A stretch of DNA of 43,411 nt from an uncultured Campylobacter sp. (GTDB taxonomy: Bacteria > Campylobacterota > Campylobacteria > Campylobacterales > Campylobacteraceae), in NCBI RefSeq assembly GCF_963526985.1, contig NZ_CAURPW010000015.1:1-43411 (forward strand). Direction: 5' to 3'. Below the pieces are notes generated by a model. That model worked only from the letters and a program-made list of their open reading frames with translations, was not told the DNA's origin and ran no database searches. Both the position numbers and the translations under genes were made by a program. Below are positions 16,314 through 25,035 of this stretch, piece after piece; position 1 is the stretch's first letter, and each line of letters begins with the position of its first letter.

Positions 16314-16999
16314 AAATCTTATTATTTGCGCTCTTTGTAGCGTTAAATTTATTCGCTAGCGAGCTGAACCTTTCGCCATTGCTGGCCGCAGATACGCTAG
16401 AAAAGCTCAAAAAATGCAAAAATCCCGACCTAAACGCTACCAAAGAGTGCGTGCAAGCGGGCATGGTAGCGGCTAACTCAAAGCAAGACTACGGCGCGGC
16501 GGAGGGGCTATTTAGCCTAGCCTGCGCCAAAGGAGACGGCGAGGGCTGCTTTTATCTTGGCGAACTTTATAAAAATAACCTAGTAAAAGCCGCGGATAAG
16601 AGTGAGCGCGAGACCAAGATTAGCGCGTATTACAAGGCTAGCTGCGTCCTTTACGAGTATTTGCCCGGTTGCTTGGCGCTAGCCAATTTCATACAAGAAG
16701 AGCTGGGCGACGAGGTGCAGTCGTTTGCGATAAACAATACCCTATGCAACAAAAAATATGCTCCTGGATGCTACAACTTGGGCTGGATGATAGAGCGAAC
16801 GGGAGGCGATATAGGCGAGATGATGGAGTATTACGAGCGCTCGTGTAAGCTAGGCTACGTAGGCGGCTGCGCGCGAGCGGCGTGGCTGTATGAGGGAAAT
16901 TTCAACGAAAACAGATACGAGCAAGTAAAAAAAGACGCGAAAAAGGCAAAGCAAATGCGAAAGAAGGCGTGCGAGCTAGGCTATAAGCAAAGCTGCTAG
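16310..16999 (+). CDS. Periplasmic Sel1-repeat, cysteine-rich protein (Hcp-like), second of two
   Basis: 229 aa, start coupled to the previous stop by ATGA. Signal peptide residues 1-16 (ILLFALFVALNLFAS). Paired-cysteine repeats recur: CKNPDLNATKEC, CAKGDGEGC, CVLYEYLPGC, CNKKYAPGC, CKLGYVGGC, CELGYKQSC. The repeat layout equals that of the upstream gene, so the pair probably arose by duplication and may work in the same complex. The protein ends at the last repeat cysteine. Confidence 0.86.
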   Translation: MKILLFALFVALNLFASELNLSPLLAADTLEKLKKCKNPDLNATKECVQAGMVAANSKQDYGAAEGLFSLACAKGDGEGCFYLGELYKNNLVKAADKSERETKISAYYKASCVLYEYLPGCLALANFIQEELGDEVQSFAINNTLCNKKYAPGCYNLGWMIERTGGDIGEMMEYYERSCKLGYVGGCARAAWLYEGNFNENRYEQVKKDAKKAKQMRKKACELGYKQSC

Positions 17000-17052
17000 G
17001 CGGCGTGTCTTGCCCTTGCTTAGATTTTTGCTTGCGGCTAAGAGCTTGCGAC

Positions 17053-17098
17053 GCTAAATTTTGCCTTGCGTTGCAAAATTTAGCAAAGCGATTTTTAG
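17053..17098 (+). terminator. Candidate terminator of the Sel1 pair
   Basis: A perfect 12-bp inverted repeat: GCTAAATTTTGC (17053-17064), loop CTTGCGTT, GCAAAATTTAGC (17073-17084), then AAAGCGATTTTTAG. About 54 bases after the second Sel1 stop. The stem is AT-rich but long. Confidence 0.55.
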
Positions 17099-17276
17099 AT
17101 TTCGCGTCGCCTTTGGTTTTATTTCGCCGCAGCAATAGAACTAGCCCACGACCGCAAGCTAATTTCTTAGTTCTTGCCGAAATACGGCTTTGCTACTGCA
17201 AGCCCGGCGAGCAAACTTGCGTTGCGGAGTTTGATAAATTATGCTAGGCGGCAGTCTCTTGCCGCAAATTTTGTGC

Positions 17277-17282
17277 TAAAAT
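17277..17282 (+). promoter_or_regulatory. Extended -10 of the 17330 gene
   Basis: GTGC-TAAAAT, 47 bases before the ATG at 17330, with AAAGGAGAAAA as ribosome site. Confidence 0.45.
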
Positions 17283-17329
17283 TTATCCGAATTTAGCGCA
17301 AAAGTAACGAATAAATTTAAAGGAGAAAA

Positions 17330-17860
17330 ATGAAAAAATTATGTTCCGCATTTGCAGCCTCGCTGATAGCAGGCGCGGTAGCCTCGGCGCAAGACGCCGC
17401 ACCATACGAGCTAGATTTAACGACCACCACCACATCGACGGTCTACGGAGACTACTGGGACCGCCGTATAGGCTCGCACGATACGAGATTTTTGATATTT
17501 AGGGCGCTAGAAGACGGCGTGGAGCTTTGGGGTATGGAGATAAACAGGGGCAGATGCTCTGCGCGGTGGAACGATTTTATAGGCTTGGGATATGATGCGA
17601 AAGCGACGATCCGCGTGGGTAAAAGGGACGAAAATTTCGTGGATATAGAGCAGAAGACGCCAAACAAGGACGATCCCGAGGATTTTGACTGGAAGTCGGT
17701 TCAAGAAATACCTCTAAAAGACGTGCGAGCGCGGCTGGGTAAGGGTTTTGAGCTAAATTTTAGCGAAGAGATCAAATTTACGCTAGATGAGGGATGCGGC
17801 AAGATAATCGAGGTCAAAGTCGATACGAATCTGGGAAGCTGGGTCACTAGGTTTAAGTAA
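17330..17860 (+). CDS. Exported protein of unknown function
   Basis: 176 aa. Residues 1-20 are a clear signal peptide (LCSAFAASLIAGAVASA), so the protein is periplasmic or outer-membrane associated. The body begins with a Thr-rich strand (LDLTTTTTSTVYGDYW), then RRIGSHDTRFLIFRALEDGVELWGMEINRG; it contains a single cysteine in each half (GRCSARW and EGCGKII), which could form one disulfide. It looks like a compact beta protein. I do not recognise a family. Own promoter and strong ribosome site; neighbours give no hint of function. Confidence 0.7.
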   Translation: MKKLCSAFAASLIAGAVASAQDAAPYELDLTTTTTSTVYGDYWDRRIGSHDTRFLIFRALEDGVELWGMEINRGRCSARWNDFIGLGYDAKATIRVGKRDENFVDIEQKTPNKDDPEDFDWKSVQEIPLKDVRARLGKGFELNFSEEIKFTLDEGCGKIIEVKVDTNLGSWVTRFK

Positions 17861-18180
17861 ATTTAGGCGTTTTAATGCAAGCAAACGCCGCAAAACGCAC
17901 GCCGCAGCCTTGCTTAAATTTGGTCGTTTGCTTAAATTTTCACGTCAAATTTCCATCGCGTCCAAACGGGCGCTAAATTTACCCGTGTCGCAAACTCCAC
18001 GCGCCTAAATTCCCGCCGTTTTTGCAAATTTGCCGCCTGATTTGGCTCCGCTTTTTATCCGTTTAAATTTATCAAATCAAAACCCGCGCTTTGCTCTTAA
18101 ATTTAACCCTAAATAGCGCCGGCTTTTGCTTCCCTTTTTTGCTCCGCATCTGCTATAATCGCGGTTTAAAAGGAGAAACG
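17861..18180. other. 320-bp intergenic region rich in AAATTT
   Basis: No gene. I count eight AAATTT words between 17859 and 18110. A strong extended -10 (TGC-TATAAT, 18154-18159) lies at the right end. Confidence 0.6.
18154..18159 (+). promoter_or_regulatory. Extended -10 of the DUF4299 gene
   Basis: TCTGC-TATAAT, 22 bases before the ATG at 18181; AAAAGGAGAAA is the ribosome site. This promoter rules out the longer upstream start at 18091. Confidence 0.6.
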
Positions 18181-19134
18181 ATGAGCGTAGAATTTAGCGT
18201 CAAAAATAAAAAGCGGCCGCTATTTTTGGGATATTTTGGCGTAATGAGCGTAGGCAAGGCTACGGAGCTGATACCTGATTTGGCGGTGTTTGGCATAGAC
18301 GAGAATGCCGAAAATTTTGATAAAGAGGCGTTTTTAAGCTCGCTTTTAGGCGAATGCGAGGGCATAGTTTTAGGCATTTGGGGCAAGAGCGGGCGGGGAT
18401 TTGAGCTTAGCTACGACGGCGAGGAGGAAAGCTACAAAGTGCGCGTAAATACGCCCGCGACGGTATTTGACTGGGTTTTAGCTATCTCGTATCTGCAAAT
18501 TTTATCGAGGAGGCTAGGAAACGACATCAAGGGCGAGGACGGAAAAATCTATACGCGAGGAGCGATAGAAAAATTTGACTATGAGCGCGATATAAACTCG
18601 GGTTTGCGGGCGATAAAAGGACATTTGGAGGGCGGCGCGACCGTAAATCACTGCTACGGCATCGTTAGGCCTTTTGCCCTAAATCGCGCGATCATAGATG
18701 AAATTTTAGCCGCGCAAAGCCCCGCAAAGGAGTTTAGCCAGCGCCTAACCGCGGTGCAATACCTGGATGCTTACGGCGCAAATCAGCGCTTTTACCGCGC
18801 AAACGGCGAAGGCGAGATCATCGGCTCGTACGCGCTTACGCAGGGCGTGCCGACTATTTTGCCTTACGAGCCTTTCGTCGAGTGGCAAAATTTGGACTTT
18901 GTTAAGCCAAAAGACGTCGCGCGCTGGGAAATTACGCTAGTAGGCGGCGAAGGATGCGACGGCGGCAATGAGAGCGAAGAGGACGGCGAGGCCTCCCGCT
19001 ACCGCGTGCTAGCCGAGCTAGACTACTCAGAGTTTATCTCGCGTTTGCCGCGCGAGAGCTACCGCTTTATCGATGCTAGCTATATTTTGGTGGAGGGGCT
19101 GGGTTACGAGCGGTTAAGGGCGCCGGCGGAGTAA
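18181..19134 (+). CDS. DUF4299-family protein
   Basis: 317 aa, cytoplasmic. The start (MSVEFSVKNKKRPLFLGY) and the following block, with strands alternating with short acidic helices, fit the DUF4299 family, known from Firmicutes and some proteobacteria and without assigned function. No signal peptide, no membrane span, no catalytic motif. Residues 170-215 (GGATVNHCYGIVRPFALNR) are the most conserved-looking. A low-complexity acidic insert (GGEGCDGGNESEEDGEA) lies near 270. I chose the ATG at 18181 because of its promoter and AAGGAG site. Families of this sort often turn up near toxin-immunity loci, and an Imm26-like protein lies 2.5 kb away, but the link is speculative. Confidence 0.72.
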   Translation: MSVEFSVKNKKRPLFLGYFGVMSVGKATELIPDLAVFGIDENAENFDKEAFLSSLLGECEGIVLGIWGKSGRGFELSYDGEEESYKVRVNTPATVFDWVLAISYLQILSRRLGNDIKGEDGKIYTRGAIEKFDYERDINSGLRAIKGHLEGGATVNHCYGIVRPFALNRAIIDEILAAQSPAKEFSQRLTAVQYLDAYGANQRFYRANGEGEIIGSYALTQGVPTILPYEPFVEWQNLDFVKPKDVARWEITLVGGEGCDGGNESEEDGEASRYRVLAELDYSEFISRLPRESYRFIDASYILVEGLGYERLRAPAE

Positions 19135-19661
19135 ATTTTAAAACTCGGTTTGCGAACTGGGGGCTGGCGCCGCAAATTTAGTCATTGATTTATGCTTTAT
19201 TTGCCGTAATTTACCTCACAAATAAGACCGAGCCGTTAGCTAAATTTACTAGTCGCGCGACTTTGCCAGTAGGCTGCGCCGCGTTTATTTTGATTGCCGC
19301 TTTGCGCCTTAGAAAACGATAAATTTTCATCGCCTTAAAGCGTCGATAAATCAAGGTTGCGTTAAAGCGTACGCCTTTAAATTTACGCTTCAAAACCAGC
19401 GATAGCGCGATTTTATGTTTTAAATTTACGGCAAATTTTATCGTTTCGCGGCTTTTGCGTTTAAAATCGGCATTTTAAATTTGCGGTTTTATCGGCGCAA
19501 AGGGCGCGGTTAAATTTATCGGCGTTTAAAAGGCGCGGCGTAGTCGCTTAAATTTATTGACGCCTTAGCCCAAAAACGAGTCGTATTTTGCGCCAAGCTC
19601 ATCTTTTAAACGGCGCGCGGGAGGAAAAGATAAAAAAGCGATTTAGGCTAAGACGCCTGCG
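19135..19661. other. 527-bp intergenic region between convergent genes
   Basis: No supported gene. Many TAAATTT/AAATTTA words; no obvious terminator with a T run. The 60-codon minus frame at 19211-19393 is Arg/Lys-rich without a ribosome site and is taken as chance. Confidence 0.55.
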
Positions 19662-20393
19662 TTATTTCATCTTCGTACGAAACGAACGCTTTGCGTCAAA
19701 GCCCTTGCTAGCGATTTTTATCTCGTTTGGCACCATGCCTACTGGAGCCTCGGCGTCTTTTTTCGCGGATAAAAACTCAACTAAACTCTGCCAGACGAAA
19801 TCGGCGTCCAGATAAAGTCCCATCGCGCTAAGCTGCGGATTTATCGCTACGAAGTCGGCAGTTTGCGTCCTTTTAAAAAACACTATGGGCGCGCTTAAAT
19901 TTTCCTTCTCGCTAGCCCTATCGGCGCTGCTAAGAGCCGCCGGATCGCTTGCTCTAAGCGCGGCAAAGCGTAAAATATCGCTCTCAAACCGCGAGGCGAT
20001 ATAAGCGCAAAATCCGTCTTTAAACGCCAAAATATCGCCGTTAAAATACATCTCCTCCCGCTCGTTTTCCGCAAGGTCGAAATCGGTGTAAATTTTGCCC
20101 TCGGCGGCGAAAATATGAACCAAGTTTTTGCCGATAAAAATCACGGAGTGAAGCAGTCTAGGCAAACCCTCGCCTGTATAAAAATCGGTGCTAAGCTTGC
20201 CGTCCCTGCCTACGCGTACTTTGTAGCGCGAACCGGCGTTTTCTAAAAACGGCTTATCGGCCCGGCTAAGGCTCCATAGCTCATCTGCGCCGACTGGAGT
20301 CGAGTTTCTACGGTCGTAGACTAGCGTCTCGTCAAGGCCGTATTTTGATACCATAAAGTCGTAGTTGTCTTTAAATTTCGAGATTATTTTCAC
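19662..20393 (-). CDS. Conserved hypothetical protein
   Basis: 243 aa, soluble. The N-terminal block (MKIISKFKDNYDFMVSKYG, then DETLVYDRRNS) resembles hypothetical proteins I have seen across proteobacteria, all without known function. No signal, membrane span or catalytic motif. The middle has a beta-rich part (LLHSVIFIGKNLVHIF, KIYTDFDLAENE). The gene starts 16 bases after the sppA stop on the same strand, so it may be co-transcribed with sppA. The C-terminus is basic. Confidence 0.72.
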   Translation of the reverse strand: MKIISKFKDNYDFMVSKYGLDETLVYDRRNSTPVGADELWSLSRADKPFLENAGSRYKVRVGRDGKLSTDFYTGEGLPRLLHSVIFIGKNLVHIFAAEGKIYTDFDLAENEREEMYFNGDILAFKDGFCAYIASRFESDILRFAALRASDPAALSSADRASEKENLSAPIVFFKRTQTADFVAINPQLSAMGLYLDADFVWQSLVEFLSAKKDAEAPVGMVPNEIKIASKGFDAKRSFRTKMK

Positions 20394-20409
20394 GGCGCGC
20401 CTTTAAATT

Positions 20410-21279
20410 TTATCTTGCCTTAGTTTCAAAAAACGCCGAGATTAGCGAGTTTGTGCCTTGATTTATAAATTTTTGCATCGCTTTTTCGTAGACGGACGGC
20501 TTTGCCCAGACGGGCTCGGCCACGCTGCTTAGCTTTTCTAGCTCGGCGCGCGCGGAATAATAATCGCTCACCTCGTCGATGAGCCCGAGTTTTGCGGCGT
20601 CGCGGGCCAGAAATACCCGCGCGTTGGCCCACTCTTTGCTTTTGTTTGCGTCTAGATTTCTATCGGCCGCCACGTCGCTTACGAACATCTCGTAGCTGGC
20701 GTTTACGAGCTCTTGTAGCTGCTCGCGCTCGATCTTGCTCCACGGGCGCAGAAACGTCCCCGCCTCTTTATACTCGCCCGCTTTTACGATTTGCTGCGAG
20801 ACGCCTATTTTAGCCGCTAGCTCGCTAGCATCCGCGCCTTGCATTATCACGCCGATCGATCCGATAAACGCGCCAGGATTTGCCAAAATTTTGTTTGCGC
20901 CCGCACCCGCGTAGTAGCTACCGCTAGTCATCGACCCGCCCGCATACGCGACCACGGGCTTTGCGGCGCGTAGATTTTTGACCGCCGTGTGTAGCTCGAC
21001 GCTAGGCGCCAGCGCGCCGCCCGGGCTATCGATATAAAGCAGCACGCCCTTGATGTCGCCGTCCTTGCGCGCGGCCTCGATCTTTTCTAGCGCTTCGCCT
21101 GCGTCCATGATTGCGCCCGATAGATTTATCTGGGTTAGGTTGGGCGGATTTACGTTTTCGCCTTTGCCGCTAAAAAATATCAAAAACACGATGAGTAAAA
21201 ACAGCATCGCTTTAAAATAGGTGTTTATAAACCTAAAAATCGCCGCGATCGGCATGAAAATAAACCTTAAAAATCCCAT
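20410..21279 (-). CDS. sppA: Signal peptide peptidase SppA, short S49 form
   Basis: Membrane-bound serine protease that degrades cleaved signal peptides. 289 aa, the short single-domain form. Residues 22-37 form the N-terminal membrane anchor (FKAMLFLLIVFLIFF). The fold core is seen as VLLYIDSPGGAL (about 79-90), the nucleophile is probably S119 in GGSMTSGSYYAG, GSIGVIMQG follows at 140-148, and the catalytic lysine is K171 in GEYKEAGTFLRPW. In C. jejuni, as I remember, the homologue adjoins the amidohydrolase and aroQ genes; here an extra large gene separates them. Confidence 0.95.
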   Translation of the reverse strand: MGFLRFIFMPIAAIFRFINTYFKAMLFLLIVFLIFFSGKGENVNPPNLTQINLSGAIMDAGEALEKIEAARKDGDIKGVLLYIDSPGGALAPSVELHTAVKNLRAAKPVVAYAGGSMTSGSYYAGAGANKILANPGAFIGSIGVIMQGADASELAAKIGVSQQIVKAGEYKEAGTFLRPWSKIEREQLQELVNASYEMFVSDVAADRNLDANKSKEWANARVFLARDAAKLGLIDEVSDYYSARAELEKLSSVAEPVWAKPSVYEKAMQKFINQGTNSLISAFFETKAR

Positions 21280-21660
21280 TTTTTTCCTTTAATTCATTTA
21301 AAATCGGGGCGCATTTTACCATTTAAATTTATAAATTTAGCTAGCGCTCGTTTTACGGTAAATTTTCGGTCAGTCTTAGATTGGCATTTGGGCGGTGATT
21401 TAGGGGCGCGAATTTGCAGATTAAAAGCGAGGAATTTTCGTGCCGAATTTGAAAAAGGCGGTTAAATTCGGCGCTTTGGTTTTTACGGACTTGAAATTTT
21501 TAATCAAATTTAGCGGCAAGATCTATCTTTAAAACCCCAAGCCTTAAAGCTCGCGCCCGCTAAATTTAAGGCCTAGGCATTAAGGCCGGTTTAACCGGTC
21601 GCTTTAAATTTAGCTTGCAGATTTAGCCTTTGCGGACTTAGTTTTCAAAGCAAGCGAAGA
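21280..21660. other. 381-bp intergenic region with two inverted repeats
   Basis: No gene. GCCTTAAA (21541-21548) pairs with TTTAAGGC (21565-21572), and CCGGT-TTA-ACCGG (21586-21598) forms a compact hairpin shortly after the minus-strand gene ending at 21661. Either may act in termination, though no T run follows. Confidence 0.45.
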
Positions 21661-23160
21661 TCAAAACTCTGCGTTTGTTTCCCAGATTTTTTCTTGGTCT
21701 TTTTCGCTTACCGCGGCTAGTTCGCAAAGCTTGCAAAACGCCTCCCAGATCTCCTCGCGCTCCATGGTGTCGATGCCCCGCCCAGCGCCTACTGCATTAA
21801 AAACGGAGATAAAATCTTTTAAAACTTTAGCCCGCGCCGCCGCGCTACCTGCGCTAGCTGTATCAAATTTACCCGTCCTCGCCGCCTTTTTGCTAGTTTG
21901 TGCTTTTGCGTTTTTGCTCGCCGTTTCTAGCTTTTTGCTAGCAGGCTCTGCTTTAATCGCGCTTAGCGTTTTGTGCGCGTCTGCGTAAGCTTTCATCGCC
22001 CTTTTGGACGCTGCCGTGCTTACGCCCTCTCTGCCGTCCCAGCCGCGTAACGGATTGTTTAAATTCACCTCCAGCCACTGATCGCTTCGCGGCTGTTTGA
22101 TTTCAATGTCCTCTATGTCTTTAAACTCCCTTTTTGCCGCCTCGCAGACCGTTTTTGGAACCGACCGTAGCCAAAGATGCTTTAGATACGGCATTTGCGC
22201 CCTCGCCGGAAAGCTATCAAATCCGTAAACGTCGCTTAGCCGCATAGCTTGGAGTCGTTTGAGCTTAGCAAGCGCGTCGATATTTTTTAGCGTGCCGCCC
22301 TGCGCGTTTATGAAAATTTCGCGTAAATTCGGAAAACTCGCCGCAATTTCATCAAGATCTACATACTCGCCGCGCTGCGAAAATATCCGTAGTTCGCGCA
22401 ACTCTTCAAGCCCGCTAACGCAAAATCCGCCGCCCTTTAGCTCTAGCTGGATGCCTAAAAGCTCGCCGTCAAAGGGGCAATGCACGCTTTTTAGCCGCGA
22501 GGCGTCGCCCTTTAGCGTGAGCCTATATAGCGAGTCGTTTAGCAAAATTTCCTGCGTGCTGCTAGTATCTAGGGTTAGTTCTTGTACGTACGTGCGCGAG
22601 ATATCTAGGCTTTTTGCGGCGCAGTTTAGCTCCATATTCGTTATCATCGGCGTCGCTTCTAAAAAATCTTTTAAATTTTCATCCCAAATTTCGCTTTTTA
22701 TCTCGTAGCAAAACGGATTTTGCCGCGCAAACTCGGCATAAAATTTGCGGTCTTGCAGTTGCCTTATTTCAAGTTTTTGCTTGCTCGCGGACTTAAATTT
22801 ATCCTTGATATCCTTTGGCAGCTCGTTCCACGCAAGCTGCATGCAAATTTGCTCCGTATTTTGCAGGCTTGCTTGTCTGGGCGGCTTGCAAATGGGCGCG
22901 GCATTGCCGATAAAAACGGGCTTGGCATCCAAAATTTCATCCGCGCTTAGATAAAATTCCTCGCGCTCCCAAAAGTGATGACCAAAGTAAAACGGCTTTA
23001 GCTTTGCCGCTTCTTTTAGGCCGGGCGGCTCCTTCGTAAATAGGTCTAAAACGACCGCGAAACGCCCCGCCTCATCGCCGCCGCTAAGGATTTGCGCGAC
23101 GAAATAAACGCCCTTTCTTTTTAATCTTACGGCAAAGATGTTGCCGATTTTAGTTTCCAT
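21661..23160 (-). CDS. Large protein with Imm26-like N-terminus and leucine-rich repeat region
   Basis: 499 aa, soluble, no signal peptide. Three parts are visible. Residues 1-95 (KIGNIFAVRLKRKGVYFVAQIL, then RFAVVLDLF) look like the Imm26 family of polymorphic-toxin immunity proteins. Residues about 185-355 are degenerate leucine-rich repeats (LEELRELRIFSQRG, FPNLREIFINAQGGTLKNIDALAKLKRLQAMRLSDV, MPYLKHLWLRSV). The C-terminal 140 residues hold NPLRGWDGREGV, an Ala/Lys/Thr-rich linker and a helical end. The call is from pattern recognition, not a search. No toxin gene is adjacent. It begins 50 bases after the end of the deaminase gene, on the same strand. Confidence 0.68.
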   Translation of the reverse strand: METKIGNIFAVRLKRKGVYFVAQILSGGDEAGRFAVVLDLFTKEPPGLKEAAKLKPFYFGHHFWEREEFYLSADEILDAKPVFIGNAAPICKPPRQASLQNTEQICMQLAWNELPKDIKDKFKSASKQKLEIRQLQDRKFYAEFARQNPFCYEIKSEIWDENLKDFLEATPMITNMELNCAAKSLDISRTYVQELTLDTSSTQEILLNDSLYRLTLKGDASRLKSVHCPFDGELLGIQLELKGGGFCVSGLEELRELRIFSQRGEYVDLDEIAASFPNLREIFINAQGGTLKNIDALAKLKRLQAMRLSDVYGFDSFPARAQMPYLKHLWLRSVPKTVCEAAKREFKDIEDIEIKQPRSDQWLEVNLNNPLRGWDGREGVSTAASKRAMKAYADAHKTLSAIKAEPASKKLETASKNAKAQTSKKAARTGKFDTASAGSAAARAKVLKDFISVFNAVGAGRGIDTMEREEIWEAFCKLCELAAVSEKDQEKIWETNAEF

Positions 23161-23210
23161 TTTTCTCCTTTAAATTTACTTTGCGGCGCGTCTTTAGCCT
23201 GGCGGCAAGT

Positions 23211-24452
23211 TTAAATCGCCGCTAAATTTGCTTTTAAATTTACCTCCGCACCGCCGACAAATAGCCGTTCGCAGCCTTTGGCGTGTAAAATGAGCATGAG
23301 CGGTAGCTGCGCCGCGCCAGCGTCTGCAAAACCGCCATAGAGAGCGAGGTCGGCTAGCTTGCCCTCTTTTATCTCGCCTGCATCCAAATTTAGTGCCTTT
23401 GCCGCGTTTTTTGTCGATGATAGAAGCAAGATTTTAGCTAGTTCAAGCGGATCAAAATCCGCGTGAATAAGCAAATTTGCCCGCAGTTCGTCAAGGAAAT
23501 TTAGGCTTATATTTGAACTAAGTCCGTCCGTGCCGATGTTTATACTCGCTCCCGCGTCCAGAGCGGCGCGTAAATTTAGCGTGCGTTTGCTAAGCAGCCT
23601 GTTTGAAACCGCGCAGTGTGTGAGGCTGTGAAGCTCCGGGTCAAAGCCCGAAAAATCATCCGTCCAAACGCAGTGCGTAAAGAGCGTGCGAACGCCAGCA
23701 AACATCACTACAAACGAGCTTGGCGTATATAGTGGGCGCGCGGCGGGGTTAAATTTGCCCAGCCACTCTTTAAAGCCACCTGAGCCGCCTTCTAGCCAGC
23801 TTTTTTCATGCTCGCTCTCCATAAAATGCGTCGAGACGACCAGCTCCCGCTCGCGGGCTAAATTTAGCGCCGCAGCGGCCAAATCAGGATGCGTGGAGTA
23901 GGGCGAATGCACCGAAACCGCAGGCGTAAAAAGCGGGCTTTTGCGCTTTTGCGACGCTTCAAAGCGGGCGGTGAAATTTGCCAAATTTTGCTCGAGCGCT
24001 GCTTCGTTCGTGCCTAAAATTTCGTTAAAAAAAACGACCCTGCCGCCGCAGTTTGCGCACGCGTCCAAATCCCCGCCAAAGCTAGAAACCGCTCCGAAGC
24101 TAGCTACGCCGCTACGCTGCATGGTTTTTATCGCGGAGGCGATGACGTCCTCGTTTGCCGCCTGCGAGAGCGCGCCGCGAGAGGCGATAACGGAGCTTAG
24201 CCACTCTAAAAAATCGCCGTAAACGAGGCTGGTTTTGTTCGCGCTAAACTCCAGATGCACGTGCGGGTTGATGAATGCCGGCGCCAAAACGGCGTCAGGA
24301 TACTCGAAAAACTGCGCACCCTCGTATCTTTTGCGTAGTTCCTGGGCCTCTCCGACCGCCTGGATATGCTCATCAAAAGCGACCGCCGCATCCTCTAAAA
24401 CGGTAAAATTTTCGTCGCATAGCATTGTAAATTTCGGTTTAACGATGATCAT
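23211..24452 (-). CDS. mqnX: Amidohydrolase, probable 6-aminodeoxyfutalosine deaminase
   Basis: Metal-dependent deaminase of the amidohydrolase superfamily, probably acting in the futalosine pathway to menaquinone, the respiratory quinone of these bacteria. 413 aa. Metal ligands are visible: H64 and H66 in NPHVHLE, H209 in STHFMESEHE, H260 in FTHCVW and D309 in NIGTDGLSSN. The assignment rests on my memory that the C. jejuni protein at the same position next to aroQ has this activity; a chlorohydrolase or guanine-deaminase label is the usual automatic alternative. Divergent from aroQ, sharing a 91-bp promoter region. Confidence 0.82.
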   Translation of the reverse strand: MIIVKPKFTMLCDENFTVLEDAAVAFDEHIQAVGEAQELRKRYEGAQFFEYPDAVLAPAFINPHVHLEFSANKTSLVYGDFLEWLSSVIASRGALSQAANEDVIASAIKTMQRSGVASFGAVSSFGGDLDACANCGGRVVFFNEILGTNEAALEQNLANFTARFEASQKRKSPLFTPAVSVHSPYSTHPDLAAAALNLARERELVVSTHFMESEHEKSWLEGGSGGFKEWLGKFNPAARPLYTPSSFVVMFAGVRTLFTHCVWTDDFSGFDPELHSLTHCAVSNRLLSKRTLNLRAALDAGASINIGTDGLSSNISLNFLDELRANLLIHADFDPLELAKILLLSSTKNAAKALNLDAGEIKEGKLADLALYGGFADAGAAQLPLMLILHAKGCERLFVGGAEVNLKANLAAI

Positions 24453-24503
24453 TTTTAAGCTCCTATTTTTCGTGATTGTAGCGAAAATTTAGCTTAAAAA
24501 ATG

Positions 24504-24509
24504 TATAAT
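24504..24509 (+). promoter_or_regulatory. -10 box of the aroQ operon
   Basis: ATG-TATAAT, 34 bases before the aroQ ATG, inside the 91-bp gap divergent from the deaminase gene. Confidence 0.6.
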
Positions 24510-24543
24510 CAGGCCTAAATTTAAATCTTTTAAAAGGCTAAAA

Positions 24544-25023
24544 ATGGAAACAAAATCAAAACTAATGGTCATCCAAGGCCCGAATATCAACATGCTGGGT
24601 ACGCGAGAGACCGACGTCTACGGCTCGATGAAGATGGAGGATATCCACGGGCAGATGAAGCTTTTTGCCGAGCAAAACGATATAGAAATCGAATTTTTTC
24701 AGAGCAATTTAGAGGGCGAACTCGTAGATAAAATCCAAGAGTGCTACGGCGATAGCGACGGTATCATCATAAATCCCGCCGCTTATACGCATACTTCTAT
24801 CGCGATTCGCGACGCGCTTTCGGCCGTCGGAATACCGGCTATAGAGGTGCATATCAGCAACATACATCGTCGCGAAGAATTCCGCCAAAAAAGCCTCATC
24901 GCGCCCGTAACTGCTGGGCAAATCGTCGGTTTCGGACCGGTAGGCTATCATTTGGCGATGATAGGAATGTTGCAAATTTTCGAACAAATTAAATCCGTAA
25001 GGGCTAGCGAGAAAGCCGAGTAA
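24544..25023 (+). CDS. aroQ: Type II 3-dehydroquinate dehydratase
   Basis: Third step of the shikimate pathway: 3-dehydroquinate to 3-dehydroshikimate. 159 aa, the usual size for the dodecameric type II enzyme. Signature residues are present: GPNINMLGTRE with the catalytic Arg21, Tyr26 in DVYGS, the substrate loop INPAAYTHTS, catalytic His103 in EVHISN and the RREEFR helix. First gene of a run aroQ-pepP-folK that precedes the flagellar genes; the next start is 12 bases downstream. Confidence 0.97.
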   Translation: METKSKLMVIQGPNINMLGTRETDVYGSMKMEDIHGQMKLFAEQNDIEIEFFQSNLEGELVDKIQECYGDSDGIIINPAAYTHTSIAIRDALSAVGIPAIEVHISNIHRREEFRQKSLIAPVTAGQIVGFGPVGYHLAMIGMLQIFEQIKSVRASEKAE

Positions 25024-25035
25024 ATAGGGCTAAAT

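Larger units (their letters stand above)
17000..17329. other. 330-bp intergenic region after the Sel1 pair
   Basis: Holds the 12-bp inverted repeat (17053-17084) and, at 17277-17282, a TGC-TAAAAT extended -10 for the next gene. The 80-codon frame at 17005-17247 begins inside the terminator region, has no ribosome site and is not credible. Confidence 0.6.

Noticed and set aside
17005..17247. 80-codon plus-strand frame after the Sel1 pair
   Set aside because: It overlaps the terminator-like inverted repeat and lacks a ribosome site and any known pattern.
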